Both the position numbers and the translations under genes were made by a program. Shown in pieces: positions 42,671 through 51,287 of a DNA stretch of 64,000 nucleotides. Position 1 is the stretch's first letter. Each line of letters opens with the position of its first letter. Origin of the DNA: Bryobacteraceae bacterium (GTDB taxonomy: Bacteria > Acidobacteriota > Terriglobia > Bryobacterales > Bryobacteraceae); contig JAIEMJ010000001.1 of NCBI GenBank assembly GCA_019752335.1, forward strand, positions 124,001 to 188,000. The letters run 5' to 3'. The notes beneath the pieces are model-generated. The model worked only from the letters and a program-made list of their open reading frames with translations. It was not told the origin of the DNA and did no database searches.

Positions 42671-43129
42671 ATGATCCAAACTACACAACCTCTTGCGATG
42701 ATTCAACGTCCGAGCGCCGCTTTCATGGGCACCTCCTGGCTCGCCTTGCTCGCGGGAGCTCTTTGCTACAATATCGGGCTGTGGAACGCCCAAATGGAAT
42801 TGAACGAGAAGGGCTACTACTTCACGATTTTGATGTTCGGCCTCTTCGCCTCGGTCTCGCTGCAGAAGAGCGTCCGCGACAGGCTGGAAGGCATTCCGGT
42901 GACCGGCCTGTACCTCGGGTTAAGCTGGCTCTCGGCGGCGCTCTGTTTACTCCTGCTGGCCGTCGGACTCTGGAACGCGACCATCCTGCTGAGTGAGAAA
43001 GGCTTCTATGCGATGTCGTACCTGTTGAGCCTCTTTGGTTCGGTAGCCGTCCAGAAAAACGTTCGTGACGTGGCCGCGTTGCCGCCGCTTAGCGAGCCGC
43101 GCGAGATGCCAGTCGACGGGAAGAATTAG
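42671..43129 (+). CDS. YiaA/YiaB-type inner membrane protein
   Basis: The 152-residue protein has four hydrophobic helices in two repeated halves; each half ends with an EKG(Y/F)Y...SLQKxVRD-like stretch (ELNEKGYYF...KSVRDR and LSEKGFYAM...KNVRDV). This duplicated two-helix unit is the YiaA/YiaB family, whose function is unknown. It stands alone, 108 bp after the DUF1080 gene and 7 bp from the convergent subtilase gene. Confidence 0.8.
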   Translation: MIQTTQPLAMIQRPSAAFMGTSWLALLAGALCYNIGLWNAQMELNEKGYYFTILMFGLFASVSLQKSVRDRLEGIPVTGLYLGLSWLSAALCLLLLAVGLWNATILLSEKGFYAMSYLLSLFGSVAVQKNVRDVAALPPLSEPREMPVDGKN

Positions 43130-43136
43130 AGCGAAC

Positions 43137-45563
43137 CTAAGGTGTGGTGGCGCCGGTAATAGTGTACGAAATAGGCGCCAGTCCGCCGAAGGTCAATTGG
43201 AAGACGTTCGCGCGGGCCGTGTTGGCAAGGCGCAGACGGACCAGGCGCAGGTTGGGAAAGACGACGCCGGGCGCCAGATCAATGGTGGCGCCGGCGGAGG
43301 CCGTTCCCGTGAAACGAAGTTGGCCGTCGGTGGTGAGGGGGTAGCCCACCAGGTCCGTGACGCGCAGATACAGGTTGATCAGGGCGCCCGGCCGGGCGCG
43401 CGCGGGCGCTTGGTTGATCTCGAGCACCTGCGCCGGAATCAGCGTTGGGGCCGCGTACCAGTAGGGCATCAGGGCCGCGGAGTTAGTGCCTTCGACGACC
43501 ACTTGGCCCTGGTATTCGCCGCGCGGCAGCGGGGTCGGCGAACTCCAATAGGCGTAGACGGTCTTGGTCTGTCCCGGCGCCAGGGGCAAGGTGAAATTCG
43601 GCTCGGTGGTGAAGCTGCCCGGCGTGGCGGAGAAGGTGAGCGCCGGGGCCGAGTCATAGGGGACGGAGCGAATCCGGAAGGTGTCCGCGACGCGCCCGAG
43701 GTTGGTGATGGCGATCTGGCCATAGTGGCCCGAGCGCGCGCCGGAAATCGAGCCATTGCCGACGTCGAAGGTGAGTGAAGTCGGTAAGATGCTTACCGTA
43801 TTGCGCAGCGCGGTCTCCAGGTTCAGGACGCCGGTGCCGGTCTGCTGGACGCGCTCAATGAACTGGCCGCCGTTCACCATCAGCGGCGTCGCGCCGTTGA
43901 TCAGCAGCGAATTGTACTGATCCACGGTGAGCCCGGGACGAGCGCTGCGTAGCACGGCGGCGGCGCCCGCGACGATTGGTGAGGCGAAGCTGGTACCGCC
44001 GATGATGCTGTAGCCGTCCTCGGAATAGCCCTCGCCCTCAGGGTCCACCTTTTGGGTCGCGCTGTAGAGGTCATCACCCGTGGCGGTGAGGTCGGGCTTG
44101 ATGCGGAAGTCCGTGGTGGGGCCTTTGCTCGAGAAGGACGCCAGGCGCCGGTAGTCCTGGGTGAAGGCGGCTTGTTGGAAGGGCAGGGAAGCCGTGACCG
44201 GACCGGCCTTCACCGCGGCCTTAATGGCTGCGCCCGAAGCATAGCTGACAAGGACGGTGGGCAGCGTGGCCGTGCCGACGGAGGGGGTAAAGCCATCCGG
44301 GCGAGCCGCGTCGGTGTAAATCAGCGCGGCCACCGCGCCACCGGCTTTGGCGTTGTTGGCTTTTTCCTCGAAGGTACACACGCCACGCAGAATCAGCGCG
44401 ACCCTGCCCGTGAGGCTACCAGCGGCGGCCGGGGAGCAGAGGAAGCTGGTGGGATCGAGCGTTTCGACGTCGGCGACCGGGCCCGTCACGGCGGAAGTCG
44501 GCCGGGGGCCGGTGCCGGCGAAGGCCAGATAGGTCTGGCCCGCCACGGTGATGCTGTCGCCGAAGAATCGATCATTGCGGATCGCCCCGACGCTGATCAC
44601 GGAGGGCTGTTGGGCAAAGTCTGAGAGCGAATTGAGGCCAGGGCCAGCGTTGCCGGCCGCCACCACCACCATCACGCCGAAGCTCTTCAACCGCTCAAAG
44701 GCGACGCCGGGCAGGAGGTCCGGGCCGGTGGGGAATGGGAAGAGCGAACCGAAGCTGAGATTGATGACGTCCATCCCGTCAGAGAGCGCGTCGTCGAGGG
44801 CCTTCAAAATGGCGTCCTCGGCCGCGCTGTCCGAATTCAGCGGCGTGATTTTGTAGCCGCCAATCCACGCTTTCGGCGCTACTCCGGTAATGGATGCGAG
44901 CGGGCCGCGGTTGGGGACGCCAGCGGCGCACATCGCCACCGACGTGCCGTGGCCCTCACGGTCGCGGGCGTCGTCGGGTTCATCGAGTTCGTAAATGTCC
45001 TCGTAGCTGCGCGCGACGATGATCTTGGTATTGGTCAGCTTCAGGTTCTGGTCCGAGGAGGCACGCGGGAAACCGGGGGGGAAACGGAGAGCCGGGTCCT
45101 GAAAGCCGGGATGCTCTGGAGAGATACCCGTGTCGATGATGGCGATCTTGATTCCAGCCCCGGCGCGATCACGGCCGCCGATCAGGCTCCAGGCCGCGGG
45201 CACCTGGTGGAGGTTGAGGGCACGGTCCAGGCTTTTGCGGAAGAGACGGACGGGATAGACGTGCTTCACGCCCGGAAGCTGCTCCAGTTGCGCGGGATCC
45301 TGGCCGGCGGGGAGCCGTACGAACAGCGCGTTCATCAAGCTGTCGACCGAGGAAGTGACCTTGCCGCGCAAGGCCTGTACGGCGCTGCGAGCTTGCGCCT
45401 GTTCCGTCAGAATGAGGCGTTGACGGTCGCCTAAAGCGGCCTTGCCTTTGAGCCGGACTTCCGCGCCGAGGGGCGCTTCCGATAGCTCTACGATGTAACG
45501 GTCCGGCACTACCTGTGCCGTCGCCAATCCAACCCACAGCACCAACCCTAACCACGATTTCAT
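43137..45563 (-). CDS. secreted subtilisin-like serine protease with PA domain
   Basis: The 808-residue protein has a signal peptide (KSWLGLVLWVGLATA) and an inhibitor_I9-like prodomain (about 25-105). The S8 triad is D144 (AIIDTGIS), H205 (GHGTSVA) and S525 (GGTSFASP), with the oxyanion Asn at N305. A protease-associated domain (about 353-453, GVCTFEEKANNAKAGGAVAA) is inserted between H and S, as in lactocepin/C5a peptidase-type subtilases. The C-terminal part (from about 590) has beta-sandwich repeats. The ATG at 45563 is preferred because GAGAGGAG is upstream. It would be secreted and degrade proteins. Confidence 0.9.
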   Translation of the reverse strand: MKSWLGLVLWVGLATAQVVPDRYIVELSEAPLGAEVRLKGKAALGDRQRLILTEQAQARSAVQALRGKVTSSVDSLMNALFVRLPAGQDPAQLEQLPGVKHVYPVRLFRKSLDRALNLHQVPAAWSLIGGRDRAGAGIKIAIIDTGISPEHPGFQDPALRFPPGFPRASSDQNLKLTNTKIIVARSYEDIYELDEPDDARDREGHGTSVAMCAAGVPNRGPLASITGVAPKAWIGGYKITPLNSDSAAEDAILKALDDALSDGMDVINLSFGSLFPFPTGPDLLPGVAFERLKSFGVMVVVAAGNAGPGLNSLSDFAQQPSVISVGAIRNDRFFGDSITVAGQTYLAFAGTGPRPTSAVTGPVADVETLDPTSFLCSPAAAGSLTGRVALILRGVCTFEEKANNAKAGGAVAALIYTDAARPDGFTPSVGTATLPTVLVSYASGAAIKAAVKAGPVTASLPFQQAAFTQDYRRLASFSSKGPTTDFRIKPDLTATGDDLYSATQKVDPEGEGYSEDGYSIIGGTSFASPIVAGAAAVLRSARPGLTVDQYNSLLINGATPLMVNGGQFIERVQQTGTGVLNLETALRNTVSILPTSLTFDVGNGSISGARSGHYGQIAITNLGRVADTFRIRSVPYDSAPALTFSATPGSFTTEPNFTLPLAPGQTKTVYAYWSSPTPLPRGEYQGQVVVEGTNSAALMPYWYAAPTLIPAQVLEINQAPARARPGALINLYLRVTDLVGYPLTTDGQLRFTGTASAGATIDLAPGVVFPNLRLVRLRLANTARANVFQLTFGGLAPISYTITGATTP

Positions 45564-45616
45564 GCAAACTCCTCTCTCTACCATACGCCTGTCTGACCGG
45601 CGCTGGGAGAACAGAA

Positions 45617-46819
45617 CTAGCTGCGGCGGCTGGAGCGCGCCGATACCGTGCGGGTGCTTTCGAAGCCGACTGCATTGGCTAGCGCGGAGAGCGTGTGCGG
45701 CACGTGGTGATCAACAAGTTCCACCATAGCGTTGATCGGCAGCCCTTCGGCTTCCTTCGAGAAGACGAGCGTTTGGCCCTCGGCGCCACCCTCACCCGCG
45801 TGATCGACCCGGATGTAGTCGCCGCCGCGGATTTGCTCCGTGGCGATCAGATTCGATAGGGGCTGCACGAGGCAGCGCTCGATGGAGCGTTTGAGATGAC
45901 GGGCGCCGTAGCGCAGGTCAGTCCCTTCGCCGAGGAGGAAGTTCTTCGCGGCTTGGGTGGCGACAAAGACGAAGGCGCGGTCCGGGTTCGAAAGGAAAAT
46001 GCGTTGCTGGACGAAGCTCAACTCGATGTCGAGAATGCGCTCCAACTGGTCACTGCCGAGGGCCTTGAAGACGACGATCTTGTCGAGACGATTGATGAAC
46101 TCAGGCGTAAACTTGCGGCGGGCCGCGTCGACGCCGGTCTTGGCGACCTTGTCGTTCAGCTTGGTGGCGTCGCCGGCGGAGGCGGCCGCCTGGCCGTTCG
46201 CCGCCAAGGGCGCGAAGCCCAACTTCGGCGAGACCAGGTTGTTCATTTCCGTGACGCCGAGGTTGGACGTCATGAAGATCATGGCGCGTGAGAAATCGAC
46301 CTTGCGGTTGTCGCCCAAGGTGAGCGTGGCTTTGTCCAGGATGCCGAGGAGCAGATTCCACAGCGCGTCCGACGCCTTTTCGATCTCGTCAAAGAGGATG
46401 AAGCTGATCTTCAGGGTGTCCGTGTGATGGTGGTTCAGCACTTCCTGGCTGAGCAGCGGATGCGTCTCGCGGTGGCCGAGGTAGCCGGGGGGTGAGCCGA
46501 TCAGCTTGGCGATCTCGTGGCTGTGCTGGAACTCGGCGCAATCGATCTTGATGACGCTCTTCGAGTTCTTCACCAGACTCTCCGCGGTGGCTTCGACAAT
46601 GCGCGTCTTGCCGGAGCCCGTCGGGCCGAGGAAGAGGAAGTTGCCGACGGGGCGCCCGGGCGCACTCATGCCCGTTAGATGCATCTGGTAGATGTTGACG
46701 ATCTGCTGGATCGCCTCATCCTGCCCAACGATCAGGTGGCGTAGGTTACGGTCGAGGTCCGCGGCCTCGCGACCGGTCCGGTTGGGATCCAGGACTTGAT
46801 TCATTCTCAGGTTCGACAT
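45617..46819 (-). CDS. single-module Clp-like AAA ATPase
   Basis: The 400-residue protein contains one AAA module of the Clp/Hsp100 D2 type: Walker A GPTGSGKT (65-72), the pore-loop region GSPPGYLGH (108-116), Walker B FILFDE (140-145), the arginine-finger region FINRLDK (R244) and a C-terminal Clp D2-small domain. It lacks the N-domain and first AAA module of ClpA/ClpB and the zinc finger of ClpX. An LGF tripeptide at 200-202 lies where ClpP-docking loops occur in ClpA/ClpC. It may unfold proteins for ClpP or act alone. The start at 46819 is the second of two plausible Met codons. Confidence 0.75.
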   Translation of the reverse strand: MSNLRMNQVLDPNRTGREAADLDRNLRHLIVGQDEAIQQIVNIYQMHLTGMSAPGRPVGNFLFLGPTGSGKTRIVEATAESLVKNSKSVIKIDCAEFQHSHEIAKLIGSPPGYLGHRETHPLLSQEVLNHHHTDTLKISFILFDEIEKASDALWNLLLGILDKATLTLGDNRKVDFSRAMIFMTSNLGVTEMNNLVSPKLGFAPLAANGQAAASAGDATKLNDKVAKTGVDAARRKFTPEFINRLDKIVVFKALGSDQLERILDIELSFVQQRIFLSNPDRAFVFVATQAAKNFLLGEGTDLRYGARHLKRSIERCLVQPLSNLIATEQIRGGDYIRVDHAGEGGAEGQTLVFSKEAEGLPINAMVELVDHHVPHTLSALANAVGFESTRTVSARSSRRS

Positions 46820-47136
46820 AACTTTCCGCCCTGTCACCTCTCGCCTCTTTCTTTCGTCGGTCGCGGGATCCGACTTTAGTACCGCGCCATTCTTTGACCC
46901 AAACCTAAGCACTCTTGCTCTATCGGCGGTGCGGGGGAAAACAAAAGTGACGGGCCGGAGAATTCGATACCTAGCAATTCTCTTAGACCGGCAGCTTAGG
47001 AGTCCCCGCAGTTGGGGAGAGCGGGATTTGCCGCCATACCAGGAAGATCGGCCTGGGAGCAGCAGACTTTATCCCCAAGTTGGTGCCCATGGGAAACCTA
47101 CCTTCTTGCCCTAAGCCGTTATACTGAAATCAGTTC
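46820..47136. other. 317-bp divergent intergenic region without a gene
   Basis: This interval separates the AAA ATPase gene (leftward) from hemX (rightward). It has small dyads, for example GTCCCCGCAGTTGGGGA-like (CCCC...GGGG around 47002-47018), but no open frame with coding character and no recognised RNA motif. The right end holds the proposed hemX promoter. Confidence 0.5.
47120..47125 (+). promoter_or_regulatory. -10-like box before hemX
   Basis: TATACT ends 11 nt before the ATG at 47137; no -35 match at 16-18 bp is convincing and there is no Shine-Dalgarno sequence between. A transcript would begin within about 5 nt of the start codon. Confidence 0.35.
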
Positions 47137-47967
47137 ATGCTGGAGTTGTCCATCTTTTGGCTGCGTTTGGCGGTCGTGTTTTACGCGGCCGGGCTGTGTT
47201 CCAGCTTGGTCACCATCGTGCGCCGAGAGCAGTCGTTCTTCGCGCCAGCCCTGCATGCTTTCCGGGTGGGCCTGATTCTGCACTTCGTCTCGCTGGTGGA
47301 CCGCGCCTTCGCCGTCCGGCACTTTCCGGCGGATAACTTCTTCGAGACCATCTCGCTCTGCGGCTTCCTGCTGGGCCTGCTGTTTGTCTTCGCCCAGTTC
47401 CGTTACTCCTTTTCTTCGCTCGGACTCTTTCTGTTCCCTTTGGTGTTCGGCATGGCGCTGGTGGGGGCACTGGGCACCCCAGTCGGCGGGTGGGCGAGCG
47501 TCCGGATCCGCAGCGCCTGGCTGATTGTGCACGTCATGTTGGTGATTGCGGGCTATGCTTCGCTGCTGATCGCGGGCGGGGCTTCCATCTTTTACCTGGT
47601 GCAGGAGCGGCAACTGAAGGCCAAGAAGCTCGTCGGCGGACCCTTCGGCGCCCCGTCTTTGCCCGCGCTGATGACCTTGGACTCGCTGCTGGCTCGCACG
47701 ATGAACCTGGGCTTTGTCTTTACGACGTTGGGGGTGATTGTCATTGTGATCTGGGCTTTCATCGAGTCCGGTACGCGCTGGATTAGCGACCCCACGATTC
47801 TGATTTCGATGCTCACCTGGTTCGTCTATCTGGCCTTGATTTATTTGCGCACGGTGGCCGGCTGGCGCGGCCGGCGAGCCGCTTGGGTAACGCTATCCGT
47901 CCTGACGCTCTTCGCGCTCACCTGGGCGGCGCACATTGGCATACTCGGGACGGTATTTGCCCGATGA
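47137..47967 (+). CDS. hemX: HemX/CcsA-like membrane protein of the heme operon
   Basis: The 276-residue membrane protein has about eight helices and matches the cytochrome c assembly/HemX family: SFFAPALHAFRVGLILHFVSL, NFFETISLCGFLLGLL and a tryptophan-rich region near WASVRIRSAWLIVHVMLVIAGY with conserved His. In Bacillus, HemX sits in the heme operon and lowers HemA levels; CcsA relatives handle heme for cytochrome c. Position directly upstream of hemA (4-nt overlap) favours the HemX role. No ccsB/resB partner is adjacent. Confidence 0.8.
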   Translation: MLELSIFWLRLAVVFYAAGLCSSLVTIVRREQSFFAPALHAFRVGLILHFVSLVDRAFAVRHFPADNFFETISLCGFLLGLLFVFAQFRYSFSSLGLFLFPLVFGMALVGALGTPVGGWASVRIRSAWLIVHVMLVIAGYASLLIAGGASIFYLVQERQLKAKKLVGGPFGAPSLPALMTLDSLLARTMNLGFVFTTLGVIVIVIWAFIESGTRWISDPTILISMLTWFVYLALIYLRTVAGWRGRRAAWVTLSVLTLFALTWAAHIGILGTVFAR

Positions 47968-49223
47968 AATTTGCCATCACTGGCCTGAACCATAAATCGG
48001 CGCCGGTGGAGGTGCGCGAACGCGCCGCCGTCTCTGACGCGGCGTTGCCGGAGCGTTTGCGGGCCTTGCGGGCGATGCCAGGGGTGCATGAAGGGCTGAT
48101 TCTTTCCACCTGCAATCGGGTGGAGTTGGCGCTGGCGCTCGAAGACTCGCGGGATCCGAGTGACATTACGCCGTGCCTGTTCGGCATCGACGGTCATCGC
48201 GATCTGGCGAGCCATCTCTACACGCATACTGGCTCTGACGCCGTCCGCCATCTCTTCCGTGTCGCTTCCTCCCTGGACTCGCTGGTGGTCGGCGAGCCCC
48301 AGATCCTGGGCCAACTGAAAGACGCCTACTCGCGCGCCAAGGAGCTGCAGGCCTTGGGGCCATTCCTGGAGCCGATTCTGATGCGGGCCTTCTCGGTGGC
48401 CAAGCGCGTGCGCAGCGAGACCGATATTGGCGAGAGTGCCGTGTCGGTCTCCTACGCGGCCGTGGAACTGGCGCGCGAGATCTTCGGCGACCTGAAGGGC
48501 AAGAAGGTGCTGCTGCTGGGCGCGGGGAAGATGTCGGCGCTGACGGCGAAGCACCTGCGACGCTCTGGAACCGCGGAGATCTACGTGGCGAACCGGACGC
48601 CGGGACGAGCCTTTGAACTGGCGAACGAATTCGGTGGCTCCGTGGTCGAATGGGCGACGCTTGAACAGAGCCTGCCCGCCATGGACATCGTGATTGCCTC
48701 TACGGGCGCGAACTCCTACGTGGTGAGCGAGCCGCTGATGCGGCAAGTGATCGCGGCGCGGCGGCAACGGCCGATGTTCCTGATCGATATCGCTGTGCCG
48801 CGCAATATCGAGCCGGCCGTAAATACGATTGATAACGTCTTTCTCTACGATATCGACGACCTGCAGCAGGTGGTGGACCGCAACCTGGTGGCCCGGCAAA
48901 GCGCGGCGCGCGACGCCCAGCGCATTGTGGAAGAAGAGGTGGAGAAGCTCGATCTGCGCCTGAAGAGCCGTGGCGCGGCGCCTTGGATTGTCGCCTTGCA
49001 GGCGCAACTGGAAGAGCATCGCGCCTTTGAGGTGGAACGTCAACGGGCGAAGTTGGGTCCGCTCACGGCGCAGCAGGAAGAAGCCCTGGAGGCGCTGACG
49101 CGCGGTCTGGTGAATAAGATCGCCCACGGGGCGATCTCGGAGTTGCGGCGCGGCGCCGCGGCGGAGGACGATGCCGTGATTGAGCAGATCAAGCGCATTT
49201 TCAAGCTGGGCGGAAAGGCGTAA
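47964..49223 (+). CDS. hemA: glutamyl-tRNA reductase
   Basis: This 419-residue enzyme reduces glutamyl-tRNA to glutamate-1-semialdehyde, the first committed step of tetrapyrrole synthesis in the C5 pathway. The nucleophile is C50 in LSTCNRVE; GLNHKSAPVEVRER is the N-terminal signature; LLLGAGKMSALTAKHL is the NADPH-binding loop, and the C-terminal dimerisation helix ends LKRIFKLGG-like. The ATG at 47964 overlaps the hemX stop (ATGA). hemC follows directly. Confidence 0.95.
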   Translation: MKFAITGLNHKSAPVEVRERAAVSDAALPERLRALRAMPGVHEGLILSTCNRVELALALEDSRDPSDITPCLFGIDGHRDLASHLYTHTGSDAVRHLFRVASSLDSLVVGEPQILGQLKDAYSRAKELQALGPFLEPILMRAFSVAKRVRSETDIGESAVSVSYAAVELAREIFGDLKGKKVLLLGAGKMSALTAKHLRRSGTAEIYVANRTPGRAFELANEFGGSVVEWATLEQSLPAMDIVIASTGANSYVVSEPLMRQVIAARRQRPMFLIDIAVPRNIEPAVNTIDNVFLYDIDDLQQVVDRNLVARQSAARDAQRIVEEEVEKLDLRLKSRGAAPWIVALQAQLEEHRAFEVERQRAKLGPLTAQQEEALEALTRGLVNKIAHGAISELRRGAAAEDDAVIEQIKRIFKLGGKA

Positions 49224-50123
49224 ATGCTCACCATTGGCTCGCGCGGTTCGCAATTGGCTCTGTGGCAGGCCAACTACATCCTGAATCGGCTGGCGGCGCA
49301 GGGGATCGACGCGCGCATCCTGGTGATCCAGACGACCGGCGATCGCATCACCGACGTCTCGCTCTCGCAACTCGGCAGCCAGACGTCGACCAAGGGCCTT
49401 TTCACGAAGGAACTCGAAGAGGCGTTGCTCGATGGGCGCATCGACCTGGCGGTGCATTCGCTGAAGGACATGCCGACCGAATTGCCCGCGGGCCTGCGAC
49501 TGGCGGCCATCCCGGCGCGCGAAGACGTCCGCGACGCGTTGATCGGGAAGACCCTCGACGAATTGCCGTTGGGGGCCAAAGTGGGCACCTCGGCGTTACG
49601 GCGGCAGGCGCAGTTGCGCGCCTTGCGGCCGGACCTTGAGGTAGAAGACATTCGCGGCAACGTCGATACGCGCCTGCGCAAGTTGGACGAAGGGCAGTAC
49701 GACGCGATCATGCTGGCGGCGGCCGGTTTGCGCCGTCTGGGTTGGGGCGGCAGAATCTCGCAGTATCTGTCGCTGGAAGAGATGTGTCCGGCGGTAGGCC
49801 AGGGCGCGCTGGCGATTGAAACGACGGACGCCTTTCACGGCGTCGACCTGCTCGACGAGCCCCACACACGGGCGGCGGTGACCGCCGAGCGCGCTTTGCT
49901 GCGTGCGCTGGGTGGCGGCTGCCAGGTGCCGATCGGGGCGCACGCCTCGTATTCGGGCGGCACCCTGCACTTGCGCGCCGTGGTGGCGAGCGCCGACGGC
50001 GCGCTGCTGATTCGGCAAGAGGATCAGGGCCCGGCGGCGTCGGCGGCTGAGTTGGGCGCGCGGCTCGGTGATGCGCTGATCGAAGGCGGCGCCCGCGAGA
50101 TTTTGGACGATGCCGGCGCTTAG
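49224..50123 (+). CDS. hemC: porphobilinogen deaminase (hydroxymethylbilane synthase)
   Basis: The 299-residue enzyme joins four porphobilinogens. C233 in LGGGCQVPIGAH holds the dipyrromethane cofactor; D82 in LAVHSLKDMPTELP is the catalytic Asp; GTSALRRQAQL is also typical. Its ATG follows the hemA stop with no spacer, and its end overlaps hemD by 14 nt. Length and motifs are normal. Confidence 0.96.
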   Translation: MLTIGSRGSQLALWQANYILNRLAAQGIDARILVIQTTGDRITDVSLSQLGSQTSTKGLFTKELEEALLDGRIDLAVHSLKDMPTELPAGLRLAAIPAREDVRDALIGKTLDELPLGAKVGTSALRRQAQLRALRPDLEVEDIRGNVDTRLRKLDEGQYDAIMLAAAGLRRLGWGGRISQYLSLEEMCPAVGQGALAIETTDAFHGVDLLDEPHTRAAVTAERALLRALGGGCQVPIGAHASYSGGTLHLRAVVASADGALLIRQEDQGPAASAAELGARLGDALIEGGAREILDDAGA

Positions 50124-50841
50124 TGGCCGCACCGTGGTGGTGACGCGCGCCCCGCATCAGAGTGCGGCCTTTGTGCGGCTACTGGAAGCGGAAGGCGCCC
50201 GCGTGGTTCGTTTCCCGGTGATTGCGATTGCGGAGCCCGCGAGTTGGGCGCCCGTGGACGAGAGCATTGCGGCATTGCCGGGCTTTGCGTGGGTGGTGTT
50301 CACGTCGGCCAACGCGGTGGATGCTTTTCTGGGGCGCACGAACCTGGCGCCGGGTGTCCAGGTGGCTGCGGTGGGTCCGGCGACGGCACAGGCGTTGGCG
50401 CAGCGGGGCGTGGCCGTCCAACTAATGCCGGAGAGCCACGTCGCCGAAGGGCTGGCCGCCGAGTTCGCGCGCCTGGACCTGCGGGACCAGCGCGTGCTGT
50501 TGCCACGTGCCGCCGCGGCGCGCGACGTCCTGCCCGAAGCGCTGCGGCGACAGGGCGCCCTGGTGACAGCGGTAGACGTCTATCGCAACGTGCTGCCGGA
50601 CTCGCCGGGCGAGTTTCCGGCACAGCCGGACTGGATCACGTTTACCTCGGCTTCCACCGTGAAGAATCTGCTGGCGCTGGTGCCACGTGAGCTTTGGGGT
50701 GCGGCGAAGCTGGCTTCGATTGGGCCGGAGACGTCGGCGGCTTTGCGGAAGCATGGCCTGCCGGTGACGGTGGAAGCGGCGCCGTCGACGCAGGAAGCTT
50801 TGGTCCGTGTGATTGCCTTATGGGAGAATAGCGCTCAATGA
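50110..50841 (+). CDS. hemD: uroporphyrinogen-III synthase
   Basis: HemD (243 aa) cyclises hydroxymethylbilane to uroporphyrinogen III. It has the low-conservation two-domain HemD pattern: VVVTRAPHQSAAFVRLLEAEGA, WVVFTSANAVDAF, LPRAAAARDVLPEALR and WITFTSASTVKNLLAL. Start overlaps hemC by 14 nt and the stop overlaps the GNAT gene by 4 nt. The gene order hemX-A-C-D matches the Bacillus heme operon; hemB is not in the window. Confidence 0.9.
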   Translation: MPALSGRTVVVTRAPHQSAAFVRLLEAEGARVVRFPVIAIAEPASWAPVDESIAALPGFAWVVFTSANAVDAFLGRTNLAPGVQVAAVGPATAQALAQRGVAVQLMPESHVAEGLAAEFARLDLRDQRVLLPRAAAARDVLPEALRRQGALVTAVDVYRNVLPDSPGEFPAQPDWITFTSASTVKNLLALVPRELWGAAKLASIGPETSAALRKHGLPVTVEAAPSTQEALVRVIALWENSAQ

Positions 50842-51287
50842 TCAAAGTCCGTTTGGCGGGGTCCGCCGATGTGGCGCTGCTAGCGCAATTCAATTGCCAG
50901 ATGGCGCGGGAGACCGAGCAGAAGACACTCGACCTGGGTACGGTGACGGCCGGTGTCGCCAGCCTGGTGGCGCAACCGGCCTATGGTTTCTACATCATCG
51001 CGGAGCGCGATGGCGAGCCCGCGGGTTGCCTGATGATTACCTACGAATGGACGGATTGGCGCAACGGCGTCTTCTGGTGGATCCAGTCCGTGTACGTGCA
51101 TGAGCAGCACCGGCGGCAGGGAGTATTCCGGCATTTGCATGAGGACGTCCGCCGCCGGGCGAAGTCGGCGAAGAACGTGCGCGGCTTCCGGCTCTACGTC
51201 GAGAGCCACAACGAGGCGGCGCAAGCGACTTATCGCGGCCTCGGCTTCACCAACACCGGTTATCTGATGCTCGAGAGCCCGCTGTGA
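50838..51287 (+). CDS. GNAT-family N-acetyltransferase
   Basis: The 149-residue protein has the GNAT acyl-CoA loop near VYVHEQHRRQGVFRHLHEDV (Q/R-x-x-G-x-(F)-R pattern) and the C-terminal YRGLGFTNTGYLMLE. The acceptor is unknown. It overlaps hemD by 4 nt and the next membrane protein by 4 nt, so it is carried on the heme transcript, though a direct link to heme is not evident. Confidence 0.85.
   Translation: MIKVRLAGSADVALLAQFNCQMARETEQKTLDLGTVTAGVASLVAQPAYGFYIIAERDGEPAGCLMITYEWTDWRNGVFWWIQSVYVHEQHRRQGVFRHLHEDVRRRAKSAKNVRGFRLYVESHNEAAQATYRGLGFTNTGYLMLESPL

Noticed and set aside
47841-49457. A 538-codon open frame antisense to hemA.
   Set aside because: It is antisense to a gene with all glutamyl-tRNA reductase motifs and is His/Arg/Gln-rich without similarity.
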